A DNA stretch of 36,652 nt from Sphingobacteriales bacterium (lineage in GTDB: Bacteria > Bacteroidota > Bacteroidia > Sphingobacteriales > Sphingobacteriaceae), in the NCBI GenBank assembly GCA_015654985.1, contig JAATFW010000295.1:1-36652 (forward strand). Reading direction: 5' to 3'. A program made the position numbers and the translations under genes. The notes under the pieces are model-generated. The model worked only from the letters and a program-made list of their open reading frames with translations. It was not told the origin of the DNA and searched no databases. Below, piece by piece: positions 25,877 through 35,906 of the stretch (positions are counted from its first letter, which is position 1; each line of letters begins with the position of its first letter).

Positions 25877-26871
25877 ACCTTTTCATATGCCCTGATATAA
25901 TCGCTTGTCATTTTTTCTTTGGAAAATTGTGATTTAGCCCAGGTAAGGCAGTTACTTCGTTTAATAGCAGCGATATTATTTACGGCGGCACAGGCTTCAT
26001 CTACAGAGCTTACAAGGAAACCTGTTTCTTCATGCCTGATCAGCTCGGGCATAGATCCCCTGTTGAAAGCAATTACAGGGGTACCGCATAGCATCGCTTC
26101 AGCAACACTCATTCCAAAAGGTTCTTTGAAATTTATGGGATGGAGAAGCGCACTGGCTTTGCCAAGGATCTTATTGCGTTGTTCGGGGCCTACCGGGCCA
26201 ATAAATTGGATCTGATCGTTCAGAAAGGGTTTTACCATGCTTTCAAAATACAGGGTATCCTGTATGATTCCTGCTATAATGAGCCTTTTTTTACATTTAA
26301 GGGCTATTTCGATGGCTTCTGCTGTTCCTTTATCGGGATGTATCCTGCCCAGAAACAACAAATAGTCTTCCGGATCTTCCACGAAATTAAATTCGTCTGT
26401 ATTGAGGCCATTGTAAACTGTAGCGAGATATTGTAATTCTGCACTTCTGTCGGCATCGCTTATAGATATGTAATGCGATGTCTGGTTATATTTCTTATAT
26501 ACAGGAATTATTTTAGGAGAGGAGAAGCCATGAATGGTAGTTATCATTGGCGTAGTGATAAGCCTGGACCAGGTAAGGGGAAGAAAATCGAAATGGTTGT
26601 GGATGATATCAAATTCATCCGCCTTTTCCATTAAATTGCTTATATGAAGACATTCAAGCACTTTTGCATCCTGGTTTTTATCTTCTTCATAACCTTTTTC
26701 TACCACTGCATCCAGTTTTGCTGAAGTTACAGAATCTGCTGTAGCGAAAAGAGTAACACTGATTCCCTCCTTTATCAGGCCTTCGGTAATATTTGATGCA
26801 ATTTGTTCCCATGGTCCGTAATGCCGTGGAGGAGTCCTCCAGGCTACAGGAGCCAGAATAGCTATCTTCAT
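25843..26871 (-). CDS. Glycosyltransferase family 4 protein
   Basis: A 342-residue GT-B fold glycosyltransferase of family GT4 (retaining, nucleotide-sugar dependent, cytosolic). The N-terminal domain opens with MKIAILAPVAWRTPPRHYGP; the donor-binding C-terminal domain shows FLGRIHPDKGT and the E-x7-E motif in EPFGMSVAEAMLCGTPVIA followed by GSMPELI. It lies 47 bp downstream of the larger glycosyltransferase gene on the same strand, likely one operon. The C-terminal dozen residues derive from an intergenic repeat, so the native end may have been changed. Given the GH130 neighbour, a mannosyl donor such as GDP-mannose is plausible, but this is an inference. Confidence 0.92.
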   Translation of the reverse strand: MKIAILAPVAWRTPPRHYGPWEQIASNITEGLIKEGISVTLFATADSVTSAKLDAVVEKGYEEDKNQDAKVLECLHISNLMEKADEFDIIHNHFDFLPLTWSRLITTPMITTIHGFSSPKIIPVYKKYNQTSHYISISDADRSAELQYLATVYNGLNTDEFNFVEDPEDYLLFLGRIHPDKGTAEAIEIALKCKKRLIIAGIIQDTLYFESMVKPFLNDQIQFIGPVGPEQRNKILGKASALLHPINFKEPFGMSVAEAMLCGTPVIAFNRGSMPELIRHEETGFLVSSVDEACAAVNNIAAIKRSNCLTWAKSQFSKEKMTSDYIRAYEKVMSYEFCPHNP

Positions 26872-26918
26872 TTATATTTGTTGGGTGTTGATTGATAAAC
26901 AGAATTTATTCTGGTTTT

Positions 26919-29195
26919 TCATTTGCTGAATATAGAGTTTTTTAATGTCGATTCATTAATATTATAAACGGGCTGGGTTTCTGCAGCAGCTTTCAATACC
27001 ACCAGATAAGAGATAAAGTATGCGAGAGCGCTTTCTGCTCCCTGGTTGCGGTTAAGCTTGCCTGGTTGCAGTCCATCGCAACACCCGCCTGTTTCGGGGT
27101 CATAGAGCGGTATTCTTAGTTCATTATGCCCGTGAAACCACATAAAGCAGCGATTCATTTTGTTCAGCATTTCAGGTTTTTGTGTTAAATGCCAGGCCTG
27201 ATAATACATAAGGACCATTGCCATTGTTTCAATGGCCTGCTGGTCGAATACCGGTTTAGATTTCCCTTTCTGCAACCATCCGTTATTGCCAACAGGGCAA
27301 AAAAATCCTTTGTCTAAAGTGGTTTTTTCAAGGAAGTACAGGGCTTCCAGCGCTGTCTTTTTTACTTCTTCATTGCCGCTTATATCTGCGGAATGAAGTA
27401 AGGCAAGAGGAAGAATGGCATTATCGTAGGTCATCTCATTCTCAAACCAGTGCCAGTCGCTACTTTTGCAGTTTTGATATGCCCTGACCATATATGTTGT
27501 CAGTTGCTCTAATTCGCTCATCATCCTTTCATTTGAAGGATGCGCCTTAAGATAAAAAGCCAGTCCTATCAGGGTGTTGGCTATTCCCCGGATATATTTT
27601 AGATCTTTAATATGGGGAATAGAGCATTTGAACAAGTCCTCTGCGAATTCGCGGTAGGAGCTGTTTGGAGATGAATTAATAAGAAAACCGAGCGCCCAGA
27701 TAGTACGTCCAAAGGAATCTTCAGAGCCTTTTTCATCCAGATATTGGTGATTAAAGCTTAAAAAATTATGGAAGGAGCCGTCATCATGCTGCATGTAATG
27801 AACATAGCTAAGATAAACAGGAAGCAGGTCAAGAGCCTCTTTGCTTTTAAATTGCTGATAAGTCATCAGCATCATAATCAGTGCTCTTGAATTATCGTCA
27901 AGGCAGTAGCCCTCCTTGAAATTAGGAATGCCATATTTAGCATGCTGCAGGAGACCTGTGAAATCTGTCATTCTGCGAATATGCGAGAGGCTAAACGGAG
28001 GTATTGCTGCGAGGTTCAGGGCATTCTTTTGGATCCTTCCGGGCAGAGGCTTATTGATGGCCTGTTTAAGCAATTGAATATATTCTTTGCCAATATTAGG
28101 CCAGCGCAGATGAATGCCGTACTGGTAAGCATTGTACTTTAACTTCTTCAGCTTGGCTTCATTATCAAGCAGGTCTGTGACAATTTCGGCCAGTGCATAA
28201 AAATCTTTAAAATTAAACAGGCGCCCCCGGTTATTGTCAAGCAGTTCCTGTGCATGCCAGTAAGGGGTGGATAACACAGCCGCGCCTGCGCCTACGGCAT
28301 AAGAAAGGGTGCCGCTGGTAATTTGGGCCTCATTTAAATAAGGTGTTACATAAATATGGCATGCAGTGAGATAGTACATGAGCTCGTCTTCTGAAACGAA
28401 CTTGTTAATAAAATATAAATGATCGCCTACTCCCAGATCTTTTGCGAGTTGTTTGAGCGACTCCCTGTATTCTTCCCCACTATTTTTGATCACCCCGGGG
28501 TGTGTATTCCCGAGCACTACATATACCACTTCAGGATGTTTTGCGATAATTGAAGGGAGTGCTCTCACGACTGTTTCAAGCCCTTTATTCCGGCTTATTA
28601 AACCAAAAGTAAAGAGTACTTTTTTGCTTTTGAAGATTTCAAGATCGTCACTGGTTTTCCGGTGGCCAGTCAGATCAGGAACTCCATGCTCTATCATCTG
28701 AATCTTTTCTTCGGCAATCCCATAAATAGTGGTAAGAAAATGTACTGCCCGTTTGCTCATTACTACTATCCGGGAAGAATATTTTGCAATCTCTTTTGTA
28801 AGCAGTTTCTGAATGTAACTGGGCTCACGCAAGACGGTATGTAAAATTGTGATGAGAGGCTTTTGAAGTTCATTGAGAAGGGATAAAATATAAATTCCGC
28901 TTTCTCCGCCGAAAATACCGAACTCGTGTTCAAGGACACAAACATCAGCACTGCTTTTGTTTATATAAGCTGCAGCGGCAAGGTAATCTTTTTGCTTTTC
29001 CTGACGGATTGTAAATTTAACTTCTTCAGGATAAACATATTCTTTCCGGTATCCCGGGTCGTTCAGTGCGATTACAATGTTGCTTTCCTTTGAATGATCC
29101 GCAAAATTAGAACTAATCGCCTGAATAAGATTTTGATTAAATGTCGCAATACCACATTCCCGCGGTGGATAAGTTGAAATATACGCTATTTTCAT
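26919..29195 (-). CDS. GT4 glycosyltransferase fused to C-terminal helical (alpha/alpha-barrel-like) domain
   Basis: A 758-residue two-domain protein. Residues ~1-370 are a GT4-type GT-B glycosyltransferase: YISTYPPRECGIATF at the start, TFGLISRNKGLE for the donor domain and a TSGTLSYAVGAGAAVLS stretch in place of a plain E-x7-E, where one Glu is replaced. Residues ~400-745 form a helix-rich region with repeated aromatic motifs (GYCLDDNSRALIMML; SFGRTIWALGFL; DWHWFENEMTYDNAILPLALL; QQAIETMAMVLMYY), suggestive of an (alpha/alpha)6 barrel as in glycoside hydrolases or epimerases. No signal peptide. It is the first gene of a minus-strand pair with the smaller GT4. A bifunctional transferase-glycosidase or a transferase with a glycan-binding module are both possible. 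Confidence 0.88.
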   Translation of the reverse strand: MKIAYISTYPPRECGIATFNQNLIQAISSNFADHSKESNIVIALNDPGYRKEYVYPEEVKFTIRQEKQKDYLAAAAYINKSSADVCVLEHEFGIFGGESGIYILSLLNELQKPLITILHTVLREPSYIQKLLTKEIAKYSSRIVVMSKRAVHFLTTIYGIAEEKIQMIEHGVPDLTGHRKTSDDLEIFKSKKVLFTFGLISRNKGLETVVRALPSIIAKHPEVVYVVLGNTHPGVIKNSGEEYRESLKQLAKDLGVGDHLYFINKFVSEDELMYYLTACHIYVTPYLNEAQITSGTLSYAVGAGAAVLSTPYWHAQELLDNNRGRLFNFKDFYALAEIVTDLLDNEAKLKKLKYNAYQYGIHLRWPNIGKEYIQLLKQAINKPLPGRIQKNALNLAAIPPFSLSHIRRMTDFTGLLQHAKYGIPNFKEGYCLDDNSRALIMMLMTYQQFKSKEALDLLPVYLSYVHYMQHDDGSFHNFLSFNHQYLDEKGSEDSFGRTIWALGFLINSSPNSSYREFAEDLFKCSIPHIKDLKYIRGIANTLIGLAFYLKAHPSNERMMSELEQLTTYMVRAYQNCKSSDWHWFENEMTYDNAILPLALLHSADISGNEEVKKTALEALYFLEKTTLDKGFFCPVGNNGWLQKGKSKPVFDQQAIETMAMVLMYYQAWHLTQKPEMLNKMNRCFMWFHGHNELRIPLYDPETGGCCDGLQPGKLNRNQGAESALAYFISYLVVLKAAAETQPVYNINESTLKNSIFSK

Positions 29196-29220
29196 TTGTA
29201 TAATTTATTTTTAACGGTAA

Positions 29221-29336
29221 TGAAGCTATCATGAGCACCTTATTTTTCACGTCCTGTTTGTTTTCCGGCGGCGTTCAAGAGGCCGCTTCGCTAAGTTCAT
29301 CCTGGTGAATATTTGCAAATGCTCATGATAGTTTCA
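29221..29336. repeat. 17-bp inverted repeats flanking 82 bp (possible invertible element)
   Basis: TGAAGCTATCATGAGCA (29221-29237) and TGCTCATGATAGTTTCA (29320-29336) are complementary with one mismatch. They bracket 82 bp between the divergent glycosyltransferase operon (start 29195) and cupin gene (29497). The spacer holds a half-matching -7-like AATATTTG. A switch, a hairpin or a small mobile remnant are all possible. Confidence 0.8.
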
Positions 29337-29496
29337 TTTTCCGAATGATCAGAATTATGCCATATGGTTCACGTATTTAAACCTTTTTTTTTATGATTTT
29401 GTTTTGCGAATGCTTTTTACACTATGCTAAAGGCATTTATTACAATAAATAAATCTTAAAGCACATTTAATTGTTAATCCATAAAATAGATTAAAT

Positions 29497-30030
29497 ATGC
29501 ATGATAGATCTGAAGTAATCCATGGCCATGTCATATCGCAAATACTTAGGGATAACGGTATGTTCCCCAATAATCCGAGACTTCCGCTATTATTATACAA
29601 GGGCGCCCTTCTTCTCCATCCGGATGATGAAGCAGAGAGTATTCTGGAACGATTCAGCAAGAACAACTGGACAAACGGATGGAAGAATGGTATCTATGAT
29701 TATCATCATTATCATAGCAATACTCACGAAGTGCTTGGCGTGTTTTGCGGAGTAGCAGAAGTTCAGTTCGGAGGCCCGGGTGGAATATGCGCGGAAATTA
29801 ACCGGGGAGATATAGTGGTTATTCCGGCAGGTGTAGCACATATGAAACTGACGTCGGGCGGTGACTTTCTTTGCGTTGGTGCTTATCCTGAAGGGTGTAA
29901 TTATGATATTAACTACGGGAAGGAGGGGGAACGGCCTGGAACAGATGAGAATATAAAAAATGTTCCGCTGCCGCAAAATGATCCTTTGTTTGGTAAAGAC
30001 GGCCCTGTAACGCAACATTGGGGTATATAA
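29497..30030 (+). CDS. Cupin domain protein (YjlB-like)
   Basis: A 177-residue protein of the cupin superfamily, similar to YjlB-type hypotheticals. Metal-ligand candidates are seen in the first cupin motif (YHHYHSNTHEVLGVFCG, with His-x-His spacing and a following Glu) and in the second (GDIVVIPAGVAHMKL). The N-terminal ~60 residues (NNPRLPLLLYKGALLLHPDD) are the conserved YjlB leader. No signal peptide, so cytosolic. Substrate unknown. It is transcribed divergently from the glycosyltransferase operon and 310 bp ahead of the sphingolipid genes; membership in either system is not shown. Confidence 0.88.
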   Translation: MHDRSEVIHGHVISQILRDNGMFPNNPRLPLLLYKGALLLHPDDEAESILERFSKNNWTNGWKNGIYDYHHYHSNTHEVLGVFCGVAEVQFGGPGGICAEINRGDIVVIPAGVAHMKLTSGGDFLCVGAYPEGCNYDINYGKEGERPGTDENIKNVPLPQNDPLFGKDGPVTQHWGI

Positions 30031-31537
<1,507 letters not shown>

Positions 31538-31542
31538 GAAAA

Positions 31543-32664
31543 ATGAAGCAGGTAAGACCAATTGATGTCAACAGAGAGTTAAAGAGTTTTATAGATTTTC
31601 CGCATAGTCTGTATAAGAATGATCCGAACTATGTGCCTGAACTATATATAGCTCAGAAAGACCTGTTAACCCCCGGGAAACATCCTTTTCATGAACATTC
31701 AAAAGTTCAGTTGTTCCTTGCCCGTAACGGGAAGGAGATTACGGGAAGAATTGCGGCAATTCTGAATAATAATCATAATGATTATAACCATACTACAGAT
31801 GGTTTTTTTGGTTTTTTTGATTGTATAAATGATCAGGAGACGGCTAATTTATTGTTTGATGCAGCATCAGAATGGTTAAAGGAGCAGGGTTCAAATACTT
31901 TAATTGGTCCGGCAAATTTTTCAACGAATGAAACGGTAGGATTGCTGGTTGAAGGATTCGACTCTCCCCCGGTTGCTATGATGCCTTATAATGCACCGTA
32001 TTACAGGGACCTTCTGGAGAACGCAGGACTTAAAAAACGAACTGATCTATTAGCTTATGATGTGCCTTACGACACCCATAATGATAAGTCAGTACGCTTG
32101 CTGAATACACTTGGGGAACGTCTGAAAAGGAATAATATATTGATCCGTAAGATCAATATGAAGAACTTTAAGGAGGAAGCTGAAAAATTAAGGGAAGTCT
32201 ATAATCAGGCATGGGATAAGAATCTTGGGTTTGTTCCTATGACGGAGCATGAGTTCAATCATATGGCCAAGGATCTGAAGATGGTTCTGAATCCTGATTT
32301 TTGTCTTGTTGCAGAACAAGACGGCAAATTTATAGGATTTGCTCTTGGTATACCTGATATTAATCAGGTGCTTATTAAAATAAAAAGAGGAAGACTTCTG
32401 CCTTTTGGCATATTTAAGCTTCTGACAGGATTGAAGAAAATCGATTGGTTGCGGGTAATGGTTCTTGGAGTTACAGAGGGTTATCGTAAGCTTGGAATTG
32501 AAGCATGTCTCTATGGAACGATCATTAAGAATGCAAAGGAAAATAATATCAGGGGTGCTGAGTGCTCATGGATGCTGGAAGATAATTATTTAATGAATAA
32601 AGCTATTGAGCAAATAAACGGAACTCTTTATAAGAAATACCGGTTATTTGAAAAGGCGATATGA
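31543..32664 (+). CDS. GNAT-type N-acyltransferase, candidate bacterial ceramide synthase
   Basis: A 373-residue protein with an acyl-CoA N-acyltransferase (GNAT) fold in two parts: an N-terminal module with the conserved DFPHSLYKNDPNYVPEL and HPFHEHSKVQLFLAR, GFFGFFD, GPANFSTNETVGLLVEGF, and a C-terminal module with VLGVTEGYRKLGIEACLYG. This is the YghO-like family that, in Caulobacter, includes the bacterial ceramide synthase (bCerS) that acylates the amine of (3-keto)sphinganine. The position between spt and an SDR candidate for the ceramide reductase strongly supports this role here. No membrane helices. Overlaps the next gene by 4 bp (ATGA), so translational coupling is likely. The function is inferred from family and context. 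Confidence 0.82.
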   Translation: MKQVRPIDVNRELKSFIDFPHSLYKNDPNYVPELYIAQKDLLTPGKHPFHEHSKVQLFLARNGKEITGRIAAILNNNHNDYNHTTDGFFGFFDCINDQETANLLFDAASEWLKEQGSNTLIGPANFSTNETVGLLVEGFDSPPVAMMPYNAPYYRDLLENAGLKKRTDLLAYDVPYDTHNDKSVRLLNTLGERLKRNNILIRKINMKNFKEEAEKLREVYNQAWDKNLGFVPMTEHEFNHMAKDLKMVLNPDFCLVAEQDGKFIGFALGIPDINQVLIKIKRGRLLPFGIFKLLTGLKKIDWLRVMVLGVTEGYRKLGIEACLYGTIIKNAKENNIRGAECSWMLEDNYLMNKAIEQINGTLYKKYRLFEKAI

Positions 32665-33656
32665 AAGAACGGGTCTTAATTACAGGAGCGTCCGGATTTG
32701 TTGGTTCTCACCTTATCCCGCAAGCTTTACAGCAAGGACTGGAGGTTTTCGCTGCTGTAAGACCTTCAAGTAAAATTGCACACCTTAAACGTTTTCCTGT
32801 TGAGTTCATCACTCCCGATCTTACTGATCCCTCAAAACTGAGTACCCAGCTCCAGGATTATCAGTTTGATTATATTATTCACGGTGCAGGGTTAACAAAG
32901 GCAAAAACTCAGAAAGAATACGATTACGTGAATGCCACTCTTACCCGTAATCTTGCAGAAGCTGCTATGTCGGCGGGAATCCCTTTAAAGAAATTTGTCT
33001 TTATAAGCAGCCTGGCTGCGCTTGGGCCCTTAGGCGCCACTGCTGTCAGCGCGATTGCTCCCAATACCACCCCCAATCCGGTAACGGGCTATGGCAGGAG
33101 TAAATTGCTTGCCGAAAGATATCTTTCGGACATTAAGGAACTCCCTTTAATTACCCTTCGCCCGACGGCGGTTTATGGTCCGCGCGAGCAGGATATTTAT
33201 ATTATCATACGCACTATAGCAAAAGGTATTGAGCCTTATATTGGAAACACCGAACAGAAGCTTAGCTTCATTTATGTGAAAGATCTGGCGGATGTTGCCG
33301 TACAGTCTCTTTATCTTTATGAAAAACGCCATGTGAGCTATAATGTTTCTGACGGCCGGATTTACAGCCGGTATGCGCTTGCCGATATAGTAAAGCAATA
33401 CCTTAGCAGAAAAACCTTTAAGTTTCATATACCAACAGGACTGGTTTGGACCTTAGCGCTGCTGCTGGAGACTATATACCGCTTTAACAGAAAAACACCT
33501 GCATTAAACAGGGAGAAATTAAATGAACTGAATGCTGCCAACTGGTCATGCAGTATTCAGGATCTTGAAAAAGATTTTGGCTTTGTGCCGCAGTACGACC
33601 TTAAAAGGGGGCTGACGGAAACTCTGGAATGGTACAGGCAAAACAAGTGGATTTGA
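32661..33656 (+). CDS. NAD-dependent epimerase/dehydratase family, candidate ceramide reductase
   Basis: An extended SDR of 331 residues. The Rossmann motif is GASGFVGSH (residues 8-16) and the catalytic Tyr144-x3-Lys148 lies in TGYGRSK. The insert HGAGLTKAKTQKEYDYVN and the segment RPTAVYGPREQDIY are typical of this family; a hydrophobic helix near residue 255 (GLVWTLALLLETIYRF) may associate it with membrane. In bacterial sphingolipid clusters a protein of this family (CerR in Caulobacter) reduces the 3-keto group. The start overlaps the upstream acyltransferase stop, implying one operon. The reductase role is a context-based inference. Confidence 0.82.
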   Translation: MKERVLITGASGFVGSHLIPQALQQGLEVFAAVRPSSKIAHLKRFPVEFITPDLTDPSKLSTQLQDYQFDYIIHGAGLTKAKTQKEYDYVNATLTRNLAEAAMSAGIPLKKFVFISSLAALGPLGATAVSAIAPNTTPNPVTGYGRSKLLAERYLSDIKELPLITLRPTAVYGPREQDIYIIIRTIAKGIEPYIGNTEQKLSFIYVKDLADVAVQSLYLYEKRHVSYNVSDGRIYSRYALADIVKQYLSRKTFKFHIPTGLVWTLALLLETIYRFNRKTPALNREKLNELNAANWSCSIQDLEKDFGFVPQYDLKRGLTETLEWYRQNKWI

Positions 33657-33726
33657 AAGATTATTTGCCTCCGGCTATAAAAAGATTGAAGATAAATCTA
33701 ATATATTAACAATTAAAATAAACACA

Positions 33727-35055
33727 ATGAAAGAATATGTAAAACCGGCAGAGGGAAAGCTGGGGATTTTAATCCCCGGGCTTGGTGCTGTTTCCACTAC
33801 GCTTATTGCAGGTGTTGAAGCGGTAAAAAAGGGGCTTGCCAAACCTATTGGATCGCTTACACAGATGGGTAGCATCCGTCTGGGTAAGAGAACAGAAGAG
33901 CGATACCCTAAGATTAAAGACTTTGTTCCTCTGGCTGGTCTTGAGGATATTGTATTTGGAGGATGGGACGTTTACGAGGATAACGTTTATGAGGCAGCGA
34001 TGAATGCGAAGGTGCTGGATGCAACTCTTTTAAATGCTATAAAACCAGAACTTGAAGCGCTGATTCCAATGAAAGCGGCCTTTGATAAACGGTATGTAAA
34101 GAATCTGGATGGTACAAACATTAAGACCTTTGTTACCAAACAGGATCTTGCTGAACAGGTACGCGAAGACATCCGCAATTTTAAAGCAAAGAACGGATGC
34201 AGCCGTATTGTTGTTATGTGGTGTGGCTCTACTGAGATCTACCAGAAGTACAGCGATGTGCACAGTACCATCGAAGCTTTCGAAGCAGGTTTAGCAAATA
34301 ACGACGAGCACATTTCACCAAGTATGATCTATGCTTATGCAGCACTGAAGGAAGATGCTCCGTTTATAAACGGAGCCCCAAATCTTACAGTGGATACCCC
34401 GGCTCTGCTGGAACTGGCTAAAGAAACCGGAAATCCTATCGCAGGGAAAGATTTCAAAACCGGACAAACCCTTATGAAAACAATTATTGCCCCGGGATTG
34501 AGTGCAAGGGCATTAGGAGTACGCGGGTGGTTTTCTACCAATATTCTGGGCAACCGCGATGGTTTAGTGCTTGACGATCCGGATAACTTTAAAACCAAAG
34601 AGGTTTCTAAACTGAGTGTACTCGACGAAATATTCCGCCCGGATGTTAATCCCGATCTGTACAGCGAACTTTATCATAAGGTGCGTATCAATTATTATCC
34701 TCCACACGGTGATAATAAAGAAAGCTGGGATAATATCGACATATTTGGATGGCTTGGATATCCAATGCAGATTAAGATCAACTTCCTTTGCCGCGATTCT
34801 ATCCTGGCTGCACCGGTAGCTCTTGATCTTGCGCTGTTTATTGATCTTGCAAAACGTGCCGGAATGAGCGGCATCCAGGAATGGCTTTCATTCTATCTTA
34901 AATCACCGCAAACTGCTGAAGGACTGCGTCCTGAACATGATATATTTAAACAATTGATGAAGTTGCAGAATACCCTTCGCCATATTATGGGAGAGGATCT
35001 TATCACTCATCTTGGATTAGATTATTATCAGGATGTTGTTGAGTCGATGAATTAA
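33727..35055 (+). CDS. ino1: myo-Inositol-3-phosphate synthase
   Basis: A 442-residue myo-inositol-1(3)-phosphate synthase: NAD-dependent conversion of glucose-6-phosphate into inositol-3-phosphate, cytosolic. The nucleotide-binding GILIPGLGAVSTTLIAG lies at residues 13-29; the central GCSRIVVMWCGSTE, the DFKTGQTLMKTIIAPGLSAR active-site segment (Lys/Thr-rich) and the C-terminal YPMQIKINFLCRDSILAAP are family hallmarks. It is of the Bacteroidota long type, not the mycobacterial type. It follows the ceramide genes by 70 bp and is 5 bp from the PgpA-family gene. In gut Bacteroides an inositol-lipid cluster pairs this enzyme with a PgpA-like phosphatase, so the context supports inositol lipid production. 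Confidence 0.95.
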   Translation: MKEYVKPAEGKLGILIPGLGAVSTTLIAGVEAVKKGLAKPIGSLTQMGSIRLGKRTEERYPKIKDFVPLAGLEDIVFGGWDVYEDNVYEAAMNAKVLDATLLNAIKPELEALIPMKAAFDKRYVKNLDGTNIKTFVTKQDLAEQVREDIRNFKAKNGCSRIVVMWCGSTEIYQKYSDVHSTIEAFEAGLANNDEHISPSMIYAYAALKEDAPFINGAPNLTVDTPALLELAKETGNPIAGKDFKTGQTLMKTIIAPGLSARALGVRGWFSTNILGNRDGLVLDDPDNFKTKEVSKLSVLDEIFRPDVNPDLYSELYHKVRINYYPPHGDNKESWDNIDIFGWLGYPMQIKINFLCRDSILAAPVALDLALFIDLAKRAGMSGIQEWLSFYLKSPQTAEGLRPEHDIFKQLMKLQNTLRHIMGEDLITHLGLDYYQDVVESMN

Positions 35056-35060
35056 AGAAT

Positions 35061-35514
35061 ATGTATAAATTTATTTCCACGGGTCCGGGTATCAGATATA
35101 TTCACAAAGGAGGAGGAACGGCTGCTTCCGTGTTCTGTTGTCTTTGCATATATCTGACCCTGCCCAATGGAAATAAATATGATGATTTACTTTCTGCCGG
35201 CATAACTATTATTCTGATAGCTGCGGGTGTTCTGGCTTCCTATAAGGCAGAACCTCTCCGGGGAAAGGGCAATTGCCGTGTGACAATTGACGAAACAGCA
35301 GGTATGCGGACCAGTGTGCCGTTTCTGCCTGTTAACATCTCCTGCTTGATTGCAGGGGCAATCTTATTCCGGATCTTTGATACCGGGAAACCATTTATTC
35401 ATGAGAAAGACTGAAAAACTGCCAGGTGGAGCCGGTGTAATGATGGATGACGTTCTGGCAGGTATTCACACAAATATTCTCCTTCAAATAGGAATTGCAT
35501 ACAAATTGCTTTAA
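35061..35514 (+). pseudogene. PgpA-family phosphatase, split by a frameshift
   Basis: Integral-membrane phosphatase of the phosphatidylglycerophosphatase A family, frameshifted. The first frame (35061-35414) gives 117 residues with the opening STGPGIRYIHKGGGTAASV, VTIDETAGM and LFRIFDTGKPFI, then stops at TGA 35412-35414. One frame over, an ATG at 35401 continues with RKTEKLPGGAGVMMDDVLAGI, the normal C-terminal signature of PgpA, and stops at 35512-35514. A full protein would be ~150 residues, the usual length. The C-terminal half holds the second acidic metal site, so the short product should be inactive unless frames are joined. It sits 5 bp after ino1; in this setting a phosphatase for phosphatidylinositol-phosphate is expected. 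Sequencing error is a live alternative. Confidence 0.85.
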
Positions 35515-35520
35515 AAAAAC

Positions 35521-35892
35521 ATGCTAAAATTTCTAAAAGCACAACTTGCTTCTTTTTCTGGTACGATTGTTGACTTTTTAACTACGTTAGTCAGTGTTGA
35601 GATTTTTAACGTATGGTATGTAACCGGAAATATAACAGGAAACATTTGCGGAGGGATCGCAAATTTTTATCTGGGGAGAAATTGGGTTTTTAATTCTAAA
35701 GATAAAAAGGTCTATATCCAGGGTCTAAAGTACCTGGGAGTATGGATAGGAAGTATTACTTTGAATACATCAGGGGTTTTCGCTCTTACACATTACTGCA
35801 GTTTTAATTACATCGTCAGCAAAGTAGTAGTGTCTCTGGTAGTAGGTTTTACTTACAATTATCTTTTACAGAATTATTTTGTGTTTAAGTAA
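35521..35892 (+). CDS. GtrA family membrane protein
   Basis: A 123-residue integral membrane protein of the GtrA/DPMS family with four predicted helices (about residues 8-28, 37-56, 73-95, 98-118) and the conserved NFYLGRNWVF and YLLQNYFVF motifs. GtrA-like proteins usually assist transfer of lipid-linked sugars (flippase-like or as partner of a polyprenyl-phosphate glycosyltransferase). It starts 6 bp after the split PgpA frame and so belongs to the lipid run. A role in moving inositol-bearing or glycosylated lipid is plausible but unproven. Its ATG at 35521 follows an A-tract. Confidence 0.9.
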   Translation: MLKFLKAQLASFSGTIVDFLTTLVSVEIFNVWYVTGNITGNICGGIANFYLGRNWVFNSKDKKVYIQGLKYLGVWIGSITLNTSGVFALTHYCSFNYIVSKVVVSLVVGFTYNYLLQNYFVFK

Positions 35893-35906
35893 TCGCGAAT
35901 AATATT

